Source: Cyprinodon diabolis (Eukaryota > Chordata > Actinopteri > Cyprinodontiformes > Cyprinodontidae). From it: DNA of 64,000 bases. Shown here piece by piece: positions 1-10,600 of this stretch (position 1 is its first letter; every line of letters starts with the position of its first letter). A program made the translations under genes and the position numbers. The DNA is taken from positions 20,980,591-21,044,590 of the forward strand of contig CM060078.1 of the NCBI GenBank assembly GCA_030533445.1. Reading direction: 5' to 3'. Below the pieces are notes generated by a model. The model had not been told where the DNA came from and ran no database searches. It saw only the letters and a list, made by a program, of their open reading frames with translations.

Positions 1-1837
1 GCTTTCTTACTCTACATAGAAAAGGGGGATTTTTGTCCTTTTCTATTTAAATCAACAATTTTCACCCTGTACCTTTACCATTATATCTCCGTCTTTTCTT
101 TACTTTGTAGTTTAAAATTTTTTTTAAAAAGTTTTAAATTTTTTATAACAAGGTGTCCTTCGGCTCGCAGGGGTCTGAAACTTATTGTTCTTTTTGTTCT
201 TTCAGTGTCTCTTAATAACTTTGGCGAAAAATGATAAAGAATAATTTAATGTTAGGTAATTCCTTATATATTTACTTATAATAAATAATGCAGAACATTT
301 GTATTTTATATAGGTTTACTGCTCTGATTGTGTGCAAGAGAATAGCCTAAAAGCTACCAGTAATTAATTGTTTGTTTTTCCTTTTTTATGGTCATCATTT
401 TTTCACAAAAATCAAAATCCCAGGGAAGAAAATGCATCCATGCTGCTTTCTTTTGCAAATATTTTCGCCTAAAATATTGAATGATTTTTTTGAAACGAAA
501 ACCCAATTTTATAAGCATATATTTATCAATAATTATGTCTCCTTTCTCTAGAAACTCATAACATTTGTGGCTGTAACTGCATTTTATTTAGTTTGACTTA
601 CAGCAAAAGCAGCTCTTTAGATCAAAAAGGTTCTAAGGTACTTGAACCACTCAGCGTTTCCTTATGGTAAACAGAGCAGAGTATAAGAAAAGACTAAAAA
701 CCTTGTCTTGTAGAAGCAGTCTTTTAATGCATTGACTGTTAGTCCAACACCTCCTGCAGCAGATGCCTCCATTAGCAGCCAAATCTAGAAGGTCCACTAT
801 GACTAAAGCAGGGCCTTTCGCTTCTGAATATAATATTATGATGGAAGCTATTTGTTCCAGTGCTGCTCCATTTGTAAAAAAAAAAAAATCATCTCATGGC
901 AGCCGTTTTAAACTGTATACAAACAGGCCTTTCACATATTTACGATGGCGGCTAAATAAATGAGTTGGTAATGTTTCTAATGGAGGCGTTGTTATGAGTC
1001 ATATCACACTATTAAACCGTAACAATTTTCCAACACAATGTGGGAGAGACAGAACATTTATGAAGAAACCCCCTTTGATTTGATTTTTTTAATTAAATAT
1101 AGTTAATTATTTAGATAAAAGAATGCATTTTGATATGTCTGTTATATCTGTGATGATTTTTGATGCGGTTTATTATAAGATCTAAGTATGTGATGCCTTC
1201 TGTTGCTGCCCACTGCCAGTCAGCTTGCTGAAAGAAGCCAGCAGTTTTCTCTCTTTAATTGAAAAGCGCTTATTTAGATGTAAGAAAATATTTGAGTTAT
1301 AAAAAATAAACAAAAATAGAGTAGAAAATATAATTTGGACATATTTTTAATGCTACAGCTGGTAATTTACTGGTGGATAATTAAAGGAGTAATCTCCTGA
1401 GCTCATTTTAAAATTAATGATTAAATGCCCCTAATAAACATATTATTAAATAATTAAGATTTATTGGGGTTCCATAATAATGTAGAAAATGAGTTTTAAA
1501 CTAGAGGTTAACATATTTCTAATATGTTGTAAATGTGGCCACTCCACTCAAGACAAAATGTCAAAACCTTTTAGAAATAACAAAATGACACCAAATTCTG
1601 TCCTCTGCAGGAACTTTCATAGCAAGTCTGTCAAAACGACCTTTAAGATTTTATATCTACTTTATGTTTTGAATTTTATGTGTATATAATTTTATTTTTT
1701 AAATGTATTTGTAGTCTCTTCTCTTCTAAATATTTTATTTCAATAAATATCATCAAGGAAACAAATTTAGTCTTGTCAACGGCCTTTTATTGTAGAAATC
1801 AGAATGCCAGCTCATGGGAAAAATGGAGGACTGTAAA
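1..1837. other. AT-rich non-coding, no gene seen
   Basis: Reading frames here are short and resemble nothing known. The stretch is very AT-rich with short A and T runs. It may belong to an upstream intron of atxn7l1, since the gene's first exons were not found. Confidence 0.5.
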
Positions 1838-2224
1838 CAGGGTTTCCGTGGGTCATTAAAAATCATTAAAAGTTATTAATTTTAATTAAGTGCTTAATTG
1901 TCATTAAAATGCATTAAATTTGTGGCATTTAAAATGCTTTATTTAAAAAAAAAAAAAAAAAAACATTTATAAAAACAATTTCGTTAGATATATCAGACAT
2001 AACATGTTACGCATGTTTGCGCGGAACTGCTTCCGGTTGATTGTAAAGCCATATGTTCGGAAAAGAAGCTCAAGGTGGAGAAAAAGCTAGAGAATGGGAA
2101 AATGCAAATTTCAACAAAAGTGGCTGGAAAACAAGGAAACAAGTACTTGTTGATGGCATTAAAATTGTTTCTAAGATCATTAAAAAGCAATAAATTAGAG
2201 TTACTCATTCCTGTATAAACCCAG
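1838..2224. mobile_element. Short non-autonomous DNA transposon (hAT-like?)
   Basis: The left end starts CAGGGTTTCCGTGGG and the right end finishes TAAACCCAG, giving short inverted ends (CAGGGTTT and CTGGGTTT). GTAAA stands directly next to both ends (1833-1837 and 2225-2229). The left part repeats the word CATTAAAA several times, as in a common fish repeat. There is no transposase; the minus-strand frame at 1993-2208 is not protein-like. Confidence 0.5.
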
Positions 2225-2987
2225 GTAAAGTTGTATGTAAATTATAATATTTACTTAGATTAGTTACATTTTTATATCAACATAATAATAAAATATCTTT
2301 AATCACTTAGATAAAAGCTGATATACAGTAGTTATTGGCGGGCTGGAAAATAAAAATAGCTTGGTAATGAAATGGAAGTCTGCATCAGTGAAGTGGAATA
2401 TTGACTCAAAAGGCAATTTACGATAGTATTTACATTTTCAAACCAATATTCTCCTCATAATGCAAAAAAAAAAAACGAACCTAATTTCCAGTTTTAAGAT
2501 CAGTTTCTCAGATCTTTCTTTTATTCTACAGTCTGGTTCTTTTCTTCACTTTGTCATGGGCCTGTCGCTCAGCTTTCTCAAGTCCATTATTCGGTGTGAG
2601 CATGTCCTTTCTGCAAGAAAAGACATTTTGTGTGTGGAGGTGTTCAGATGTGCGAAGGTGTTCTTTTGAGAACTTAATCACAAAGTCTCTGCTGTTATAC
2701 CTGAAGAAACAACATCCGAGCACATGCATTGGTAAGATGGCAAAAGGAAATTAATGTTTCAGATGCTGGAGATTCCCCTTGATGTGTAAAAATATGCATT
2801 AACCAGCAGCATTGAGTCAGCAGGTTGAATTGCATATTAACATAAATGTAAAATGACGCATTTGTATCTTAGGATTTCCAAGAATCTAGATGTGGTAAAG
2901 ATGAAATTATAAACTTAAGCAAAGCTTTGAACGTAGCGTTTTTCTTGGTACCAAATGACCTGGTCTGAAGAACCTTTTTAGCACTTT

Positions 2988-3548
2988 GGCCCAATCTCAT
3001 ACTGGTCCCTAATCACTAACCCTTAACTATCCAGTGTCACTTCCAATGAAGTCTCACTCGCACCAGTGGAAGGCACCTTTATTGAAGGGGGGGAGGCTTG
3101 GGGGTATAAACGAGAATGTGATGGCTTTTTCCCTCCAATGGAAAAGGAAAGCAGTCATTGCTATGGCAACACAGTGATGCCCAATGTGCGTGGCTGTAGC
3201 TCTATGGCGCAGGTTAGCATAAAATCAAACACTTGCCCCTTGTTTAAAAGAAACGTATATGGTCAAATAAAACAATTTCAAAGAGGACCTTTTAAATACG
3301 TTTTTTTCATATACCAACTTTTTTTCTGTCAGTGTGACGAAGATGCAGAAAACCAGTGGAATTTACATTTGGCGGAATGCGTTACCTAGGCCACCAGACC
3401 ACTGCTATTTAAGGTCTGAACGGTCAGTTCGCCCTACCCACTACATGATTTGGGATCGCACTTAATGTGGCGGACCCTCCGAGGGAATGCGCAAACAGAG
3501 GGTTAGTGCTCACGGTTAGTGTTTAGAGAACGGTTTGGGATTGGGCCC
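2988..3548. mobile_element. Non-autonomous DNA transposon with GGCCCAATC ends
   Basis: The left end GGCCCAATCTCATACTGG and the reverse complement of the right end, GGGCCCAATCCCAAACCG, are similar. The similarity continues for about 40 bases, including CACTAACCC on both sides. The interior is a unique GC-balanced sequence without a transposase. The family is unknown to me. Confidence 0.55.
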
Positions 3549-3771
3549 TTGTCTGAGCTACGCTTTAAAGCGGAGGTCTTCAGTAGGGGGTCCACAAAGG
3601 TACTGCATGGGGGTCGTGAATGTTTTTTTTTTTATATTTCCCCCTGCAATTTTTCCACTAATTGAAATGTCTAAATACAAAGTAACATGAATCCATCACA
3701 CTGTAGTAACCAGATAAATGGAGGCAGAAGATGTCTTTCAGTCATCAATGCACACATTCAGCGACACACAC

Positions 3772-3953
3772 ATTCTAGGGGTCGGTCGTTAAAGGGGGGA
3801 TTGCCATTAAAGGGGGGATTGTCTCCTGTAATACCTTAAACCTGTCTATGATTGTTAGACCGACCCTTAACAATCATAGACAGGTTTCAGGTATTACAGG
3901 AGACAATCCCCCCCTTAATGGCAATCCCCCCTTTAACGACCGACCCCTAGAAT
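3772..3953. repeat. 182-bp near-perfect palindrome (foldback)
   Basis: Two 86-base arms, 3772-3857 and 3868-3953, are reverse complements with only two mismatches, separated by a 10-base loop (GACCGACCCT). Each arm holds GGTCGGTCGTTAAAGGGGGG and a second AAAGGGGGGATTG unit. A further partial copy of the arm (AATCATAGACAGGTT) follows directly at 3951-3981. Confidence 0.93.
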
Positions 3954-4159
3954 CATAGACAGGTTCAGATATTACAGGCTAACGATGGAACTAAACGACC
4001 CATTCATCGGTTACCATTTGCATGTTTCCAAGCAATACAAGGCCTTGTCCATATAAGACTCAAACGCACTGCGGATCCAGACATTTGAATTGAGAAAGCT
4101 TCCTGGAGAGGTGGCGAAACGTCTTCAAATCTTGAAAACCAAGTCCAGTGGATATTTTT

Positions 4160-4196
4160 TGAATTTTTACGGAATTTTTTGAATTTTTACGGAACT
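4160..4196. repeat. Short tandem duplication
   Basis: The unit GAATTTTTACGGAA(T/C)TTT occurs twice in a row. A pentanucleotide run of TTTCA follows at 4258-4280. Confidence 0.7.
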
Positions 4197-5059
4197 TTAT
4201 CCAGTGGAAAATAAGCAAAGGTAGGTGTACTGTGCTGTTAAAGCACAGAGCCTCACTCATTTCATTTCATTTCATTTCATGGTTGCATCAGTTCCATCGA
4301 GCTGCTTCGATTAAATGTGAAGTCCTTTAAATTATTTACTCTCAATAGCTATTAACGTAGCATTAAGACTGCTACAGTCATGGAAATGTCCTACTGACCA
4401 TCCTCAGTCGCAGCTGTGCTTTAGTTTGCATGCTCTTGAAGATTGGCATCACGTGAACATTCCATACATGCATCCAGCAGCATGGTCCAGTCTAATCCAG
4501 AGGAGTCTGAGCTAGCCTTGCAAGCAGATACTGAGCATGACTCCCGACTGTCAGGATGACTCGCCAGCAATGTGGGGTCATCACAACATTAACAGTCAGG
4601 CTCCCGCACATATCTCTTAAGCATTTTCTTCTCTCCTCCTCCTCCTCCGCCTGTGCTAATACAGTAAGTGCTGTGATATCAGACGGCGGAGCTTGTTTAG
4701 GTTTTGGGAAGATTATCCAGACGAGAAAATAGCTGCTTTCAAATGACTATATTTGGGTTTTTTTCTTCTGTATTTAATACAAGCTGGTGTTTTAGTTGAG
4801 TGGGTGAGGGTGTCTCTTTTAGCTGCGGGGATAAGTAGACTGTGCTCCTCTTAGAGCGGTTTAAACTTGTAGCCTGCCTTTCAGAGGACAAATTGTTTCC
4901 CAGCTGTTTCTCCTTGAGATAAGAAGACTGTAATCAATCACTTATCTATGATTTATCTTGGCTTTTCTATTCATCCAGGAGAAGTAAATGGTGTAAGTTC
5001 TGGAAACTTTTTAATTGAAACACTCCTGATGGCTTAGCTGTGCAGTCCTTGATGACTTA

Positions 5060-5413
5060 AAACGGGCATACACTCTGCAATATTTTCAGTCGTTGCATGC
5101 AGCTATAGCTCAAACTGTACGACGATACCGCTGGATTTAAAAGTTCACAGCTCACGAAATATGTTCTCACACCGTGCAGCCTGACGCTCCGATGCGACCA
5201 TGCGGCGGCCGAGTGAATTTCAAACATGTTTGATTTTCTCCCGACCTTAAGGTTCTAGATCGGGAGGTGTCAAGTGAGGCTGATTGCCCCTCGTTGCCCA
5301 TTGTACACTACATGACTCACGATCAGGCTGAATGTCGGCCCGATCGAAAAATTCTCTCACGACTGGAGAATCGGACCGAAAAGGGCAAAAAATCGTACAT
5401 AGTATGCCTGGCT
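5060..5413 (+). mobile_element. MITE copy 1 (GGCATACACT ends, TTA target duplication)
   Basis: 354 bp that match the element at 44158-44504 over the whole length in the same orientation. Inverted ends: left AAACGGGCATACACT, right AGTATGCCTGGCT. TTA flanks both sides (5057-5059, 5414-5416). TTA duplications are typical of PIF/Harbinger transposons, so that superfamily is my guess. There is no coding capacity. Confidence 0.75.
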
Positions 5414-6865
5414 TTAGCTACCCAATCAATTTGGTCGGCTGTGCTTTGTAGAGCAAAGCAAAGCAAAACGAGTATTCAAATTTAATTGCAGAGACTCTTC
5501 TGTTGAGGCTTCCTTCAAGGAAACGACATGGCTCAACACAAGCTTTGATGAGTCAGTTTTGTATTCCAAACAAACCTAAAAATTGCAAACACTAAGCTAA
5601 TGCCTCAACAAAGGAAAAAATGTAGAAAAAAACTATTTGCCTGGAGTACTTTCTATGGAAAAAGAAACAAAGCAATTAATGTCAAGGTCTCTTTGTGAGA
5701 ATAAGACACAGTTAAACACAGAAGCAATTTTAAGACGAAAAAAGCTTCTGTTGAGGAAAAACAAAGTTCATTGAGTCAATAATGGTAATGTTTCCGTTAA
5801 TAGTTCAACCTAGGAAATAAATACAGCTTAATACAGAGTCGTGTATCACCAAAAAAGAGCACAAAAAGAGTAATGGTGGTAATAATTCAATTTTGGCTCT
5901 GTCCAAAAAAGAAAAACGACTCAACACTGAAGCAAGAGATCAGAGATAATTTCTATGATAGGAACAAACAGACAACTAAAATATTAATATTAAATATTAA
6001 AATATTAATTACTTACTAAAAGGCAGGAAAAGGTCCAGTAGGAATTGTACTTTCATTATTCTTTGTCATTTCTTCATTTTATTTCTTCTTGTAGGAATTA
6101 AATGGATCCAAATTGGTTATTCCAATGGGTTGGTTTTAATGCACTGATAACTGGGTTGAAAATCGACATGTGTAGTGATGCATATTATTTTAAAAATGTG
6201 CTTAAATGCTGATCATCTGTGGGCAAGTGAAAGCCCTCAAAGTGTGTGGTTACTGGTGCTGCTTTCTTCTTTGGAAACACTGCTGCGGGGGGGTTCTAGA
6301 GCAGCCATCGGCACCGTTTGTTTTATCAGTTTGTTCACTGGAGCCAGGGGCTGTGATGCTGCTATGTCTGCAGGTGGCTTCAGAGGAAAGTGTGGCATCA
6401 ACAACTGACTTATTGAACAAATGCGACCTGTCGCTGGAAAGATGGAAGGAATCTGACCTTTTTCCATCTATAGAATCTGCTCTAAATGCCATCCCTTCTT
6501 GTTTTTTTTGTTATTTCTCCATCAGCTATTAAAGGATGACACAGATATTTGTCTTCCTCTTTCACCTCGATGGATACATATTTAAAGTGTGTGATGTAAA
6601 GGAATCCTGTGAACATCGATCGTGCATCATAACCCTTATCTCTCCAACAAAGAAAGATAAAGCGTGTTCTTTTATTCATGTTGGAAAAGGAGACATGGCA
6701 ACCTGAACTGAAAATGATTATGAAAATATTCTTCCATCCACTGAGGTAACAGGTCCAGGTTTCCCACTAACGCTGAAGAACCTAACCAAAGACTTTTGGT
6801 TTTAAATAAACAGAGCAGTTAAAATTCACATTCTTCCCTCTTTTTAAGGATTTAATCTTATGCGC
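5414..6865. other. Non-coding, no gene seen
   Basis: AT-rich sequence. The overlapping short frames at 6175-6532 on both strands do not resemble known proteins, and I saw no splice-flanked match to the N-terminus of ataxin-7 proteins. Confidence 0.4.
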
Positions 6866-7110
6866 TGCAAAAAATGTAAATCTAAGTATTTTTTTTTGCA
6901 AAAATTAAGTGCAATTTGTCCTGAATTGAGCAGATAAATCAGTCACTGCCAATGGAATAAGACAATTTACATTTAGAATAAGATAAAAGCAATTGCTTTA
7001 TAACTAATTATCTTATTTTAATGGTAAGAATGCTCATTCCATTGGCAGATAATCATAATTTCATATTCAAATTAAGGTTAAATAAACTTATTTTAAGAAA
7101 TGTACTAATT
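6866..7110. repeat. Inverted-repeat element (possible MITE)
   Basis: CTGCCAATGGAAT (6946-6958) is exactly reversed and complemented at 7037-7049, and further inner bases also pair (AATAAGATAA with TTATCTTATT). The element looks like an old palindromic fish MITE; its outer limits are uncertain. Confidence 0.5.
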
Positions 7111-7254
7111 TCTTAATGAGTAAGAGGGACAAAACATTCGCTCCAGTTGTAGACTAGATTTTGTTCTACAACCCAACAATCTGACCTAAATGGAAATGTG
7201 GCAAGAAGAAAAAAAAACATTTTTGATGTTTTGTTCTACATTAAAATAAACATC

Positions 7255-7310
7255 CTTTGTCTGTGGTTTTGTATGGTAGTGGCTGTGTCATGCTCTGGTA
7301 TTGTAAACTG
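7255..7310 (+). mobile_element. Tc1-like relic
   Basis: GTATGGTAGTGGCTGTGTC followed by ATGCTCTGG resembles the stretch of fish Tc1-like transposase genes that codes for a Gly-rich, Met-Leu-Trp motif. Very decayed. Confidence 0.3.
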
Positions 7311-7582
7311 GGGTAAAGTCTGATGTTTTTTGTTCATTTGCAAGACATTATTTGAAGCTCTCATCGTTTCCCTTCAACTTTTTATCACTCTAAAAATATA
7401 TTTTTTAAAAGTGTTAAACTGAGAAATGTTTTTCTGTGTGATATTTGTTATCTTTTTTTTTAAGGAGAATCTTTTATCTGGATTATGTCAAAGTCGATTT
7501 CTGAGTCCTTGTGTTGATGTACTACATTATTTTTTTTAATTTATCATGTAAACACAGCTTCTCCTTTCGCTGTCTGTTTCAG

Positions 7583-7687
7583 AGATGCTTATCCGCACCC
7601 ACTTCCCTGCTTTGGAGGATTTTTGTCTCGTGGTCTGCCATGTCTGCAGTAAAGTGGTGACTCCTCAGGGCATCCTCACACATTACG
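7583..7687 (+). CDS. atxn7l1: atxn7l1 exon 1 of those visible: first half of zinc finger
   Basis: A polypyrimidine run and CAG precede 7583, and the donor CG|GTAAGA follows 7687. The exon enters with the last two bases of a codon and leaves with one base (G). It encodes residues 1-34, including CLVVCHVCSKVV with the two Cys ligands (C18, C21) and the first His (H33). The ATG at 7585 is internal: the matching residue in the family is the Met of a KEDM motif, so it should not be taken as the start. The entry phase suggests Glu before this Met. Confidence 0.88.
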
Positions 7688-10600
7688 GTAAGAAAAAAGA
7701 TAACAAAGGCCCAAATCATAGAATTTACCTAGATATTATCATCATCAGCGTATGTTCGCTCCACAGCTTACAGAGACGTCCACACTCGCACCCAGAGTAA
7801 TACAATAACTGGTGATTATCACTCCAACCTGTCGTTAACGTAAGCACTCAGAGTGCCACTCGTTTATTCTCTCTAATAGTCGACAGCCGCCTCATGAAAG
7901 GTGAGAAACACTAAATAATTTACAGCTGGTTTTGTAAACAAGTGTTTTATCTCTATCAAACTAGCTAATCGGTTTGTTTTCCAATGGGGCTTTAATCATT
8001 ACCGCGGTTCTTTCGGCTAATCTGCCGGAAAGTATTTTAATTCTTCAACTGGAAAAATCTGAAGCAAACATGTGGATGGAAAATAATGTTTAAAGAGGAA
8101 GTAAGCAACTAGCTCTCAGCTAGATCTGTGTATTTGTTCCTGATACCATTTGATAATTAATGATCCATGTTCTTGAGACCACATATGTGATTTTTCCAGT
8201 CATTAAACAAACCTTGTTGCAGCTTTTATTAGGTTTGCTTCCTTGCTTCCTGTAGCCACAAACTTCTATGTATCTAGTTCATAAGGGACGTCTCTACCGG
8301 AACATCCAGAGACATTTTTAACCATCTTTCAAAAAAAAGAAACTGCTAAAGATCAGTTAGAATTCAGCTCTTTTCACCTTTTGATGACTTTTTGGTTCGT
8401 TCTTTCTCTGGGCTATAAGTCTATAAGTTTCAGGCATTTACACTTTCTAGAATCAGTCTTCAGGATTGGAAGGAGGACTTAGTCAGCTTTCCCCATCCCG
8501 TTTATCAATAAAGCTCCCACAGCATGATGCTGTCACCACCGAATTTCTGTATTTGGATGATGTGTTTAAAGTGGTGAGAGACGTATATTTCTCCATAAAT
8601 GACTAGATTATTGTTTTTTATTCTTTTCCACCTGTGCTGTGGATTTCCTCAGAAGTAACAGTGGACCTTTGAGCTGCCTCTCTGATTAATAATCTGTGCT
8701 GACCTGTCAATTTAACCTGAAAATTGCTCAGTTAGATGTTGAGAACTGGGGATGTTTACATTATCAGTTGGCGGATGTGGATTATATTTAGTTGGTATAG
8801 CAGTAAAATATATTTTAATGCAGTTAGTGACGTTGAAATGATTATTTTGCATCTACTACCGTACTTTGTCTCCAACCATCCTTCTCCAACCTCTTGGTAG
8901 TGGCGCCACAGGGCGCTCTTGCATCTGTCCGTGAGCCGATCTTAGAGGGGGAAGCTAGCGGAGGGGAGGAGGGCGTTACGCACACGGTCACGCTGAATAA
9001 ACACATACACAAACAGAGTCTGGACGGCAGAGCCAGCAGAGTTGCACACATCCTCACTTTCTGTTTCTGAGCAGAAGGAGGTCAGCACTGTTGTGAGGCA
9101 CACTCTCAAATAAACTCCTGGCAACCACTGTTGTTCTGTCCCCGCTCCTGCCCCCCTGCAGCCCCTTCTACTCTTGGCAGCGGCTCTTAACCACACTCAT
9201 GCACATGTAAACACTCTGCATCTCCCTGCAAAACGAACTATTTTTTATATCATAAACTTCCTTTTTTAAATAACATTAAACTAAATGATGCTTTAGATAA
9301 CTTACTGCTTTTTAGTTTACATAAATGACTATTGCATATTAAATGTCAACTGAATGGATCACCTTAAAGAGCCTGCTCTGTCTAGATAGCTTTATGATAC
9401 TTGATGCATTTCCTTCTTTTGTTGCACATCCTCACCAGCACGTTCGTTTCCCCACTGGGATTTTGACTCTAAATGTTTTGTTACCCAAAGAAGCATCGTA
9501 TTTGTTTTTGTGTATATTATCAGAGGGCTTAGCTTTCGTGCTTGACCTGCACAGCTGAGCAGCTCTAAAGCTTTAGCATCTACACACAGAAGGGAGGAGC
9601 AGCCTGGCTGCCTCAGGGCATCGCTGGCTCCAAATTCTGCCTGCATAGTTTGCTGCTCATCTGGGCTGTATTTGGACTTTGGAGTCATTGCAATAGCTAG
9701 ACGGTTGCAGATAATCATTGTCATCCATCCACCCTTTATGGCTTTAATCCTTGTAACCTTACCACTGCAGAAATATCCTCCATAAATGGAGTTTTGCATG
9801 GAAACAAATAGCAGAGAATAACAGAGAATTGAAACAATGAAGCTTGTTTAAGCTTCCTGTTCATCAGTTTCATCCATTTTTTATGGATGTGTGTGATTTA
9901 ATTCTCCTTAGAGTAAAGCAAGCATCCATATTCTCAGAATCTAAATTTCTCTGTGGGATATAATCTAAATCCCCACCGCTGGCAGTGTTGCTACCACATT
10001 CTCTCTTAAGAGATTTCCCAGGAGAAAAAATGTGCAAAGAAATGCTGAAAAATACTTAAACCTCAAAGCCTTTTATTGCCTGATCAGGGTGTAAAAGGCA
10101 CATTTTAGCAGTAATAACTCATGTTTCCCGTGAAGGAAGTTGTAAAAACTATCTGAAACATGAATTTTCTAAGGGCATCCCTTAAGTCATGTTCAAACTG
10201 GGTCCTAAGCGCAGCTAGAGACAAGAGAATCCAGTGGTCAGTGCAGTTTTCTGCTTTTGTCGACCTACGTTTGAATAAATACGCCTTCATCGCATCTTCC
10301 CGATAATTCAATGTATTTCCTCCAGTGCAAGTAAGTTGAATAAGCAATGATAGGGTCATGTTATTGTTTGTGGAAGCGTCTGTCTCTCCTTTCTCTGTGG
10401 CTTTATTGAGCTTGGAGGCAGATAAGATCAATTCTGCGCATCTTTTCAGCTTCAGTGTAGCCCTCTTTTAACAAGCGTCGGGCTTCTGAGTGGGAGCTTG
10501 TTATAAAAGCTTGGTGTTGTTTGCATCACTTGCCGTTCGAATGTTGGTGGTGAAATTTGCCTTTAACCAAAGAAGCTGTTGGGTTTCGTTTACCGATAAG

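Noticed and set aside
7585..7587. ATG as the start codon of atxn7l1
   Set aside because: It lies two bases inside an exon with a good acceptor, and matches an internal Met of the family.
9392..9799. 135-codon frame on the minus strand
   Set aside because: No recognisable motifs, composition like random translation, and it lies in the atxn7l1 intron.
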